Assembly (NCBI GenBank): GCA_030407085.1
Contig: CM059587.1
Span: 23,595,001-23,659,000, forward strand
DNA: 64,000 nt
Origin: Trichopria drosophilae
Lineage: Eukaryota > Arthropoda > Insecta > Hymenoptera > Diapriidae
Direction: 5' to 3'
Shown: one piece after another, positions 34,847 through 45,291 of the stretch
Position numbering within the stretch: the stretch's first letter is position 1
Layout of the letters: each line of letters starts with the position of its first letter
The notes under the pieces: generated by a model
What the model was told of the DNA's origin: nothing
Databases searched by the model: none
The model's input: only the letters and a program-made list of their open reading frames with translations
Program-made: the position numbers and the translations under genes

Positions 34847-35635
34847 CCCGAGCGGAAATTTATTCAGGCAGCCTAAATATATAGCTCCAGTAAGGCGTTC
34901 CTGTTTAGGTACTCCTGAATGTACCCAGATCAGGACATAATCAGGTTCCAGTAAGTTATCCTGATCAGGTTCGCCTGAATATGCCCTGATGAAACCCTGA
35001 TTATGTTAAAATAAAGTATAACTGATTTAGGGAAGTCTGTGAATTTCCATATCAAACCATGAATTGATAAGGCTTGCCTTATTTTCAATTTCCGGGAATC
35101 GCTAACTGCTTTAGAAATGTCAAATCAGGGGCAGATCAGGGGGCCTGCTCAGAGCCTGCTAAGGACGTCTGAATTTTTTAACTTTTAAATTTTATGTAAT
35201 TCATTCAGTCGCGACTAGGCGTGATCGCGCATCTACATCATTCTTGTTAAGGAAATGCATTACTATTTTGTATGTTAGTCTACTTGTAGGAACGTTTCGG
35301 CACAGCATATTTTACACATTGTATGTGATGGATATGTACACGATTCGTATATATGTGTAAATAATATTTTTTTATTTTGCAGCCTTTTTACTTGCCAGAT
35401 AGTAATAAATCATTAAAAATTAATTTGTTGTTTCGTAATACTATTGTAAATATTTACACCATGAAATTTGGAAAGCATGCGAAATATTGGGCATTATAAG
35501 GTCCTGTACATTTGCCTGATCAGGGCCTTAACAGAAAAAGCGTTAAACGATATGCCAGGTCATGTCATGATCTGATTTTGTTCACAGGCTTCATGATCAG
35601 GACCTGACTCCAGCCTGAATAATTTTCCGCTCGGG
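34847..35635. mobile_element. Inverted-repeat element rich in CCTGATCAGG-type palindromes
   Basis: The left end starts CCCGAGCGGAAATTTATTCAGGC at 34847 and the right end is its inverse (GCCTGAATAATTTTCCGCTCGGG, ending 35635), with one indel. No clear target duplication is seen. Subterminal regions on both sides are crowded with CCTGATCAGG-like words (for example near 34935, 34968, 35514 and 35596), while the middle is AT-rich and non-coding. It is a 789-bp non-autonomous DNA element. The superfamily is not recognised. Confidence 0.7.
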
Positions 35636-35639
35636 GTTT

Positions 35640-36589
35640 TTTTTTTGACAATGAAAAGGGGACTGGTGACCACTGCAAAATGGTAGTAATCGCCTCTTTC
35701 CTACAAGACATCCTATGAAAAACAAAATGGTCTACAACTTGTGATTTTCCATTTAATCACATAATTATCGATTATTTTTCCGTATGACGGTCGAAAACAT
35801 GGAGAAATGGAATGTGAAAGTAATTGTCATCATTTGTGAATATCTAATCTCATGTTTGTTCATTAATAATCTCAAATTACTTATAAAAAATCGGTTTTTA
35901 CCGATTTTTTGCCTGATTTCCCTCATTTTGCTATGGTCCCTTGTATCCCTTATACATGAAACAGAAAATTACCATATATATTTGTATCTCTATATAATTT
36001 GTACCTATTATAGATTCTACTTTATATGTCGTCAAATATTATATCCAAAAACTATCGATCATAAGTACTGATATAGCGTTTTTCAACCGAAAAATTGCAA
36101 CTTGCAGATGACATTTTGGAATCTACATTATGTTTTTTGAAAAATTCAAACAGGAGAAGCAAAGCTAAACGAAAAAACGCGTGTAATACCTTCTGCAATA
36201 GTGCGATTCTTGTGAAGAAACTTTGAAAAAATCGTAATTCGGGTATATTTTTTTTAAAGAAATGATTATAATTTTTTTCTTTGATATCGCCGACTAATAC
36301 TGACCACGGGATTTGAATAAGTAGGTCCTAACCTATCGATCTTATTTCAACTGTTTTATGTTTACAAAATGTTTTTTGTACTAATGTGAACGCAACCCTC
36401 ACATTCCTAGAAAATGCGTTTAGGCATATGTTTCTAAAACTACTGTTTCCATAACTTTTCTTAAACAGTATCATTCGGATTCATAACTTTTCCTGTAGAT
36501 ATCCCACTTTGTTCAATGTTCCCCTATACAAAATTTTGAAACTATGTGTTAGCTTAAAACGATTCATGAATATTTATACTTTCAGATGC
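35640..36589. other. Non-coding stretch, no feature recognised
   Basis: AT-rich. The 95-aa frame at 35784-36071 is hydrophobic but low in complexity and shows no family motif. Confidence 0.4.
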
Positions 36590-36785
36590 CAACTGTACGT
36601 TGTTATAAATGCAAATTTACAGCGTATAAATGTAACCTAAAATTAAGCAAAAATTCTGTTTTCTTTTGTAGGTTAAGGTATTACAAAATTTTGTCATGAT
36701 AGAGGAATTCTGCGGTTAGATTTGCATCCAGGACATCGAAAATCGTCGGAAAAAAACGTTTCTGAGCAAAAATTTCTATGGACGA
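36590..36785. mobile_element. Fragment of the CACTA-like family (copy 3)
   Basis: AAAATTTTGTCATGATAGAGGAATTCTGCGG, followed by a CGTCGGAAAAA block, matches the right arm of the element at 1236-2160 (near 2050-2125) with moderate divergence. Only this arm was found. Confidence 0.5.
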
Positions 36786-38364
36786 ACATATACTAAGAAG
36801 ACAATTTCAATTAATATGAATCACTTAGAGAATATTTAACGAGCATTCATTATAATTTTATTGCGATATTACGTTACTCTGTCAATAGATGGCGTGTTTT
36901 TCGAAAGCCCGGTAAACTTGTAGCCCTTAGTACATAAAACCATCCGAAGTTTCGCTAATATTCGTCAGCATTTATTTATAAAAATACATGTGTAACGTGC
37001 ATTGGTGTGTAGGTTAAACGTTTCCAGAGTATATACATAAATATTTCGAGCGGCATATGACGTAAATAAAGTATGTTGATTCCTCTGCAAGGTGGCATAA
37101 ATCTGATTTTCTTATATTAATCTAACAAGAATATTGATAATCAGAGTCTAGATAATTTCAATTTATTTTTACAATTATTGAAAACATTGCTAGCTATATT
37201 CGTTAATTTGTCTAAAAAGCTATAAACTAATCTACTGTCTATTTTCACAGCAATTTCATTAAGTCGGCTTGTTGCCATTTTCATGCAGCCATATGTAATA
37301 CCATCTGATTTTTTTAAATTTAATTAATTCTTTACAGTTTTAAGAGTTCACTGGTAGTTAGGGATTTAATTAATATTTTCTAAACAAAATTGTTATCTCG
37401 GTCCCAAATCTTGAACAAAGTTAAGCTTGCTACTAGTATTTCTCTAATACCAGCTGGTACACGTGCTCAATATTAAACATTGTGAGTCACTACTGCATGA
37501 AGGTGGCAAATAAGGATAAGTTTCTACTTATAGTTTTCCAAATTATATAGCTACTCCTGATCTACCTCACTCTTATCAAAAATAACATTCGAGTTAAATA
37601 TGGATTCATATTCAGACTCCACCCACACCTTTGCGACCATTCCGTAGATAACAAAGTCGAATTCATAAATCAAAACTATAAGCACTTATGAATCGCATAT
37701 ACGCAAATGTGAAAAATAAACGATAAATCTGCTAAGAAATAATAAGTCTCGCTCTTCCGCATGTGGTGCGAAGAATTGCTGCGTTCGTGGCGGAAAACAC
37801 GATTATTGGCTATTCGCCGGTGGTTTAGTTACTCATCGAATAGAAGCCGAGTTAAATGGGAGAGAGGAAAATCGTCTGTGATTCGATATAAAAGTGCCGA
37901 TATTAAATTAAATTTTCAATTTTGTCAGAAGAAAAAATCATTTATTTATGGATGCCATTGATAATGTATTAGTCATAAACGGACGTGTATAATCGTTAAT
38001 AGTCGAATGAAATGATTTATGGCTGTATGTGTAGATACTCATTTGTGTCGGCGATGATTTAAATCAGGAAATTGACGAATTTCATCAATGTCAAATTATG
38101 AAAGTTAAGTTTAATATATTAATAAGAAAGTAATTGAACAATTTTAGATTTTTGTTTAGAACGTTGAGGACTGAATTTCATCAAAAAGTCTTCAATTTTT
38201 CTTTTCTTTTGACATATATATCACAAATATACATTTGTATGATTTCGCAGATAAAAAAACATAACGTTTCAAATTAACTTTTCTTCTAATGGTATTTGAT
38301 AGAAATTTGGTAAAATTATATCGAATCTACTATTTATAAAGGTTAAATCGATCTGAAAACTCAC
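36786..38364 (-). other. Probable intron 3' of the GTPase exon; otherwise featureless
   Basis: Lies downstream (minus strand) of the exon at 38365-38441. No next exon could be found by eye. A GC-richer patch at 37745-37875 has a 66-aa plus-strand frame without a family motif. Confidence 0.35.
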
Positions 38365-38441
38365 CTCGCACCTGGAAGTGTCCAGTATCTCGACCTCAGT
38401 GGTAACATTATCGATCGTAACGCTGTGTCGGTATAGAAAAT
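38365..38441 (-). CDS. Internal exon of a Ras-like small GTPase (RERG-like)
   Basis: On the minus strand a pyrimidine-rich tract ending TTGTTGCAG precedes 77 coding bases, which are followed by a strong donor, GAG|GTGAGT. The exon starts with the last two bases of a split codon and ends on a codon boundary. Its 25 codons include YRHSVTID and VEILDTSRCE. This resembles the switch I to switch II part of RERG-type Ras proteins, which have STYRH..TID followed by EILDTAGQE. Such proteins are GTP-binding signalling switches. The usual DTAGQE G3 motif reads DTSRCE here, so the residue matching Ras Gln61 appears to be Cys, which would be expected to weaken GTP hydrolysis. Neither the P-loop exon nor the exon with NKxD was found in the window. 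A pseudoexon or a diverged RASL-type paralogue is possible. Confidence 0.65.
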
Positions 38442-40342
38442 CTGCAACAATAGAACAGAGCTGGATTAGCTCGACGTTCATGATGTATGATTAGGGAATC
38501 GATCTCATAGATATGGAATTCAACGGAATAAATCATTTCACGTAGTCCAGCTAGTTGGAATTCGCTATTTGATATATGTTAGTAATAAATGTTGATGACG
38601 TATTTTCAATAAATTTTCAACAAATAAAGATTAGATAGAACAGGTTTAGTAACATTTTTATCATTAGTTAGTTTGTAATATAATCAACAATGAGACCATA
38701 AAGGATTATTAATTTATTGCTGATTATTTCATAACGCACCCATCTGAATGGTATGAGACACATTTTAATAGCATTGAAATATAATGAGCAGAAACTTTTT
38801 GATCTTAAAAATGTGTTTGATAAAAAGTGCCATTGAGTATATTTTTGTTTTTCGACATTGTAATTTTTAATGCGTAAATTTGCATAGTTTTTAATAACGC
38901 CATAACGTCATAAGATTTTAATTGCTCAATGACAAATATCACTGGAAATATGTTTGACCAATCAGGCAGAAGGTATAGTTGCATTACTTTTATATTTTTC
39001 TTCAATGTTTCGCTATTTTTTGCGTATTTGTACAATGCCGCTGCCACCAGGTTTAAGATTGTCTTCCGAAGAGAGGAAAAAGGGATGTGTATATCTAACA
39101 TCGAATATTAGGGACCTTGTACGAACTGCAACTGTTCATGTTATACTTACCCCTATTAAAAACTCCGTGAGTACAATTTTAGTGATATCAAATTGTATTA
39201 TGGAAAAATTATTTAACACCAACAATATGCAGGTCTGAGTGTTTTATTTGGTTCTGAACGAACTCCTTTTTAGGATCGATGTTCCATAATTAGAAATAAT
39301 AAGGTAATTAAAAATGATAAAATATGAGTAATAATAACATGGTTTTCCACTTTTGACATTTGGTTTTCGACGTTCAAGGCACTGAAGGTCAATGCTTCAT
39401 TAACAACAATAAAGAACACATTTGTATTCGTGTCCATCCGGATTAATGCCCAAACGTGCTGGAGGTGCGTTTCGCAAAACTGTTTTGACAACAAAAATAA
39501 CGTATCGTATAATATTTATTTCTTTAGGAATGTCACTGGTTAATTTACATTACAAACGTACGCACTGGTGAATGTGATTTCATGCGGACTGATAATATAA
39601 CTGCAAATGTGTCGATAAAATTTTCGGTTGTTCCCAGCTTGCATTTAAATTTGTCAAGAAAGTACGACGGTCTTGGATACTAATGAATACATTTTTACTA
39701 TTTTTTTTTCTTAAAACACTATTAATATCCTCAGAGCACTTTTTTAATGAAGTTACTAATGATTAAAATACGTTCCATTGTTTCATTATGTTTGTTGTCT
39801 TTTTGTAATAAGATATTTTTACTCTACTCTATTTAGAGAATATATATCTCCGATACTGATTTCATTATATTACTTCTATTCTATTCGTTCTGAATCTATG
39901 ACGGTACAATGTTTTTTTGTGAAATTCAGTGTGGCTAGATCTATTGGTTCGCGAAAACAGACGATTGGTTAAGAAACCTAAATCGGTTTGGTTGAAATAA
40001 CTAAACGAAATTGATTATCAGGATCAATTTTGGTTGTAATAACTTAGCTCATTCGATGCAATATACACGCATTGTTTTTAATAATTCTTAGTATTTTGAT
40101 TGTTTAATCGATCTATAATTTTTGCAAAACTGAGAAACTCGATCAAGCACAATAATGTTCCCTTTCACTATTGAGAGGTCATTTCAATCGTCACGTCGAC
40201 AGAAGAAGTTCGCTTGCAGCAACATCATATTTTCACACAAATTCTGATTTAACGGTTCGTCAGAATTTCGAAAATTCTTGGAATTTCTTGGTATTCTGTG
40301 TCATTATTTATTTCGTAAATAGACAATACATTTAAGGACAGT
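38442..40342 (-). other. Probable intron 5' of the GTPase exon; otherwise featureless
   Basis: Lies upstream (minus strand) of the GTPase exon. Overlapping short frames on both strands at 38805-39240 show no motif. No mobile element ends were seen. Confidence 0.35.
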
Positions 40343-41336
40343 TTGAAAACCACAATCAATAATATTGTTGCACATTCGAAAAAATTTCATTCTCATGCGC
40401 AATTGACCGGCGAATCATTAGCATATGGTTCTATTTTTAATTCCAATAATGATGCTTCTAGTAATCCAACACATTCAAGAAATAGAGTTGGAGTTGGGTT
40501 AATTCGGCGATCGACAGATTGCAATGTTTACATTCATTATTCGGAAGACTAAATGAAGTTAATCCAGTGGGGAATGAATTAACCTCAATCGATAACGATA
40601 TAAACCATTTTTGTCCTAATATCAATAAGAAAACTACGAATGAGAAAAATACAGGTAATAAGAAGTTGAAATATAAATAATTATTTTAACAAAAAATGTT
40701 TATCATGTTAACGTCGATATAAAAAATGTAATTTTATTTCTTCGAGAATTTTTTGTCACTTTACAAGATAATACTCTCCTTATGTCGGGTTATATTAATA
40801 ATATTCCTTGCACTTCAATAATTGATACAACTTCTGATGTAACAATAATCGGTTCTAAGCTTATTAATATCGATTGTATTTATCAATTGTACAATTGATA
40901 AATTTAAAAAAGACAATTTATCAATTGTAACGAATAATAATATTAAGATATTAACAGCTTCCAGAGATAACCTTAACTATGAATCTATCAGAAAAGCTTC
41001 GATAACCATTTTGAATGTTACGATGGAATTACATGTGATTGTTTGTTAGGTCTTGATTATTTTAAAAGGTCAAAATCTTTAGTTTCTAAGTTGAATAAAT
41101 TAAAATCAAGATTTGAATAACAATTAGTAAAACATTCGTTTGATGTAGGACAAAAAGTTTGGCTCTTCCTCCCCAAAAGAGTCAAAGGTAGATTTCAGAA
41201 GCTACAATATGATTGGGATGCTCCATGTACGGTTAAATGTTGCAGTTTTTCCAACTAAAAGGAAATCGCTTTCGGAAATAACATTTCGGAAGTCATTCAT
41301 GCTAAACGGTTTAACAAATTTTATAGAATAATTTAG
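40343..41336 (+). pseudogene. Gutted Ty3/Gypsy retrotransposon (protease and integrase tail only)
   Basis: From 40782 a frame contains a retropepsin-like segment, NNIPCTSIIDTTSDVTII, in which the expected DTG reads DTT. After stops, the same frame from 41022 reads CDCLLGLDYF, like the protease C-terminus (xLGLDFL). One TAA later, at 41121, it enters HSFDVGQKVWLFLPKR and a QYDW segment, typical of the Gypsy integrase C-terminal domain. Near 41289-41336 it ends with EVIHAKRFNKFY, like the usual Pol end. Reverse transcriptase, RNase H and the integrase core are missing, so an internal deletion has joined protease to the integrase tail. The frame at 40343-40552 may be Gag-derived, but that is weak. 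LTRs were not identified. It is a dead copy. Confidence 0.75.
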
Positions 41337-42300
41337 AAAACATTTATACACTGAAGAATACTAAATTAAATTATAAATATTCACTGTCATTCACTTTAAT
41401 ATTATTTAGTAATTAATCATCTTTTTCGTAACTTAGATTTCCAGGAAGGTTTAGGTATAACCTTAGAAATCAGGTTGCATTTGAATTTTAGATTGTTCTG
41501 AAGGGTTAAAGAAACATCGAATGGAGTTGTATCTATGACAAAAAATAATTTAACATTAATTTATTATTTATTTATTTTTATTAATTTGAAAATTTTAATA
41601 AAGATTACACTGTAACTTACACCGAGGAATTTACTTTGAATAATCGAAATCATGCACATAACGTGAGTACCAATTTATTTATTTTAATATTATTAATTGT
41701 TTCAGTTATTTTGGACGTTCTCAATTAAAAACAATTATATTTGTTCAGTAATTGTAAGATATATTATTTTGTATGGTTTCTGGCTTTTTGTGTTTTTTTT
41801 TCATCCACGATGGACGAGCATTGTGGTGTATCCAGGATGGATAAATGAGAATTACTTATTAAAAAGTTAATTAATAACAAGCGAAATACAACGACGTTGT
41901 ACGGTAATAACTAGAATCGAAGATAGTCAAATTAAAAAATTTAAGTTTAAGTTTTAGAATGTAATACCGTATATTAGGATTTTTACCTGCCAGCGATTTT
42001 CCCTAACGATTTTCTTTTCTTTATTTTTGACGGTAGATCAGTGGGTTGAGAAACTGGCGGAGATAACATATATTAGAATAAATTTTATAATTCTATACAT
42101 GTCAACTTTATTCTTAACAGATAGATATCAATGATTTATAATTACATCTCTTTTTAGAGAGAGGGAAGTGCATATACATTCTCTTCTCTAACTTGTATTA
42201 CGACAGTTACAGATTTTAAATTAGTTGGTAGGATACGTAAATATCCCATCTTGTGTTAGTTTATAAATAAACTTCCATTTGAACATATCTCTGTTCTGAT
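41337..42300. other. Possible 3' region or LTR of the Gypsy remnant
   Basis: Sequence after the Pol end contains TGTGGTGTATCCAGGATGG (about 41821), then GTAGATCAGTGGGTTGAG (about 42034), of the sort seen in Gypsy LTRs. I found no matching 5' copy, so the LTR call is unproven. Confidence 0.25.
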
Positions 42301-42386
42301 TAACCTTAAAGAATGCAATATCTAATTTTATGAAACTGAAAATGAAAATTTTTTTGGAATGGGAATCCATTGTAGTTTACTAAAAA

Positions 42387-42803
42387 TCAGTAACGACTGA
42401 AATCACAGTCGGTGTGTACAAAGAGGCTATTGCACGAAAACACAACGTGGAGAAAATTGCTGACTGTAGCAGGTAATAAAATGATAAGAAAGCCTGATAA
42501 TGGCAAGGTCTCAAAGATAACAGGTCGTGTACCAAAATATACTGCAAATAATAGTATTATTCTTTCTGCAGTGCACTTTATAGTGGATTCTTTTAAAAAA
42601 ATCGTTGTATTTACTTGTTTTTTAATGTTTGAATACTCGTCAATGCAACTAACAAGAAAATGGAGGTCAAACATTTCACTTCGCGAAACAAATATTTTTC
42701 TTATTTTCTGCTGATATGTGAACACCCCTTGTTTTGTTGTTAATTTATTTTTTGTGTAGTATATCTTCTTGACAGTTGCAGATGAGCGTGTTTGTTCGGA
42801 CAT
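42387..42803 (-). CDS. Unrecognised 138-aa reading frame
   Basis: A minus-strand frame of 138 codons overlaps a 100-aa plus-strand frame at 42412-42714. This is longer than most random frames here. The minus product has a hydrophobic stretch near residues 80-120. No conserved motif, splice context or codon bias sets either strand apart. It could be a transposon relic or chance; I would not treat it as a gene. Confidence 0.15.
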   Translation of the reverse strand: MSEQTRSSATVKKIYYTKNKLTTKQGVFTYQQKIRKIFVSRSEMFDLHFLVSCIDEYSNIKKQVNTTIFLKESTIKCTAERIILLFAVYFGTRPVIFETLPLSGFLIILLPATVSNFLHVVFSCNSLFVHTDCDFSRY

Positions 42804-44290
42804 TAACCGCCACGTATTGTCTATAAGTCAGAACGTGGGCTGTGATATGTAGAAGCATTTGAGGGTCAACTGGCGAGAAAATGCTGACTTTTACACAGTA
42901 GGTATGCAATGCTTTACGGAATTTTTAGGAGTTCAATATCACCTGGCGACAGTGAAATTCCAGTGTATGTTATCGATATCGGTTAAAATTATAATTGTTT
43001 ATTAACATTGTTTTTCATGAATTCTTCTCAAAATCTGACAATTTCCAAAGAAACAAAATGTTTTTTTTTTACAAATTGTACTATTATTTTGATGGACTAT
43101 GGTTGATGGATCAATTTTAAAATGAAAACCTGTTGTATTATGCACTCGCATAAAGTCAAGTAAATAATAAAGGGTTGTTAGACGGCATATGAAATAATTT
43201 CATAGGAAATCTCATTCTCGTGTTGAAAAACAGAAATATACAAGTTTGTTGATTAATTTCGCTGTCATTGTCCGACTTTTTAAGGATTTGTGATTTTTTA
43301 AAATTAAATATATTCACTTTTCAAATACTTTTCCCGAATTATAACAAATTAAAACCATTTTGCTAATTGACATCAGCATCTCGAATTTCTCTACGAAATT
43401 AACATAATTAGCTTGTTGTACAGCCTTCCGCTGTCAACATTTTCAAGATCATATTACTACTACTAGGCAACAGTTTATTTCTCCCTATTGATAATTCTTG
43501 GTGATTTTTATAGAAAGCAAATTTATTCATATAGAAAAGCACTTTTCATCACGATTCAGAAAATTGATTCGAAGTAATTCTTTAAACCAATTTACTTTTA
43601 CACGTACATAGAAAACTGAACTGAATGACAGAATAATTTTATAAACGAGATAAATATTTTTTAAAATTATTGATTTCAATCAATCTTGATCTTCAGACCT
43701 CGCCGATCGAATCCACTTGACATTTAAATCACCGGCACTTTTCTCGGGTAACATTTCAATCACCTCAGTTGTCATGATCGACGCAGAAAATTATTTCGCT
43801 CTCGATTGCTGTGACATTGAGTGTGAAAGTTTTAAATCACAGTAGGAACGATCATTTCAAATTTGAATCGCTATCGGAACCGCATTATTATTACTTTTAT
43901 GATCGATTACCGGCAATAAAAACTTTCACTGTGAATTCGTAAACTATTCTCTAGAATCACCCTTGTTGTACTCATTTTCATTATCAGCCAGACGGTTTTA
44001 TTGCCATACCCGTGTAATCCGTGAAACTAGATAATATTAGATATATCCAGACAATTTCAAATAGGTTCATTGATTGTATAATGGTGGAAAATTAATCTGA
44101 TTCTGATTAAACATCAAGCCTACTCCTGATAAGACAACCTCGAAGATTACACATTAAAGCTAATGACCTAGAGTATTTTGTTATTTAATAATTCATGATA
44201 AACCTACGTAAATGCTGATATTGCTCATGGTTCTTCCTGTCCGTCGGCTTTTAAATAAAACACAGTTATAAGGATAAGGAAAAATATGTA
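42804..44290. other. Non-coding stretch, no feature recognised
   Basis: AT-rich. A patch at 43685-43930 has more mixed composition with several ATCGATC/GATCG words, possibly regulatory. Confidence 0.4.
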
Positions 44291-44293
44291 TTG

Positions 44294-44338
44294 ACGTTTC
44301 AGTCTCTTGTAGACCTCAAGTATCAACTGAAGAAGGAA
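44294..44338 (-). repeat. Possible relic of a PLE hammerhead-type terminus
   Basis: GACGTTTCAGTCTCTTGTAGACCT followed by CAACTGAAGAAGG resembles the GACGTTTCGACCC...GGGTC..TCTTCAG motif of the intact PLE at 25061-25092. It is the inverse of CTGAAGA, stem, GAAACGTC, with insertions. No reverse-transcriptase relic flanks it. Confidence 0.35.
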
Positions 44339-44840
44339 CTCTTTTAAAGTATATTTTTTTACAAATAATACGGTTTATGTCCACTGAAAGGACGGCGATA
44401 AACTTGTTCAACCACGTGTATGTAAAAAGGGGGTAAAAAACTTTCTTTTTCAATTTTAATGAAATCTTTTTTTAGATTTCACGAATAGAGAAGAAGCCCC
44501 ATAGTGGAAATGAATCCAGATTTTGTCTAATTTCGTTACTTTCCATGTTGGAGGTGTAGGGAAAATGACCAATGTGACACAAAATGTACACGTGTCTACC
44601 AGGGAGTAAACATGTATGTACATTTTTTGGAAAGATATCAATAAGTCATGATTTTGCATTCAAGACATGATTTTAATTATGCTTGAAATAAATATCAAGT
44701 AGTACCTTGGACAATGCCTTCATACATGGTAGTGTTGTTCATCTATCTTCTTAAAATGTGACTTCCTGCAGTACAATTTTCAATTTCAAATAATCTGTTT
44801 TTAATGTCTTGATCAATTATATGCCATCGGAAACAATGTC

Positions 44841-45291
44841 AGGCTCCGGACAGCAGAACTCTCGGAGTACTCTGTCTCAACATCGTAAGTACAAAAAGGC
44901 GAAGAAGCAATTGAAGAATACATAGATGAAGGTTATTGTGACATCGAGAAATAATTATTATACACATATCACCTTGTAGCAAACCAAATTTGCTACACAT
45001 TTTTTCCAACATACTTTTTGTGCGATTCGCAGTTTTCGAGATAAAAACAAAAAACGTTCAAATTTTGAATGTAAAATAACTAGTTTTTACGAAAATAGTT
45101 TATACAAAAATGTATGTGAGAGAAACCTTATAGCATATTCGATCTGCTACAAGGTGATATTTGGTATAAGAATTATTAATATATATTTAATTTGTGATAC
45201 CAAATTATCTTCTGTCCTTCAATTGTTTCTTCGGCTGTTTCTACTTACGCTGGTGCGACCAAGCTCTCCGGCAATTCTGCTTTCCGGAGCT
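44841..45291. mobile_element. Near-palindromic foldback element with ~170-bp arms
   Basis: The left arm, from AGGCTCCGGACAGCAGAA (44841), and the right arm, ending TTCTGCTTTCCGGAGCT (45291), are diverged inverse copies over about 170 bases. They share GTAAGTA, GAAGAA.CAATTGAAG and ATCACCTTGTAGCA landmarks. The flanks are similar: ACAATGTC before and CAATTGTC after, perhaps an eroded 8-bp duplication as in hAT elements. No coding sequence is present. Confidence 0.65.

Noticed and set aside
44546..44605. GGVGKMT in one plus-strand frame, like a P-loop that could belong to the GTPase gene
   Set aside because: Wrong strand relative to the GTPase exon, the essential GKS/T is not met, and the frame stops soon after.
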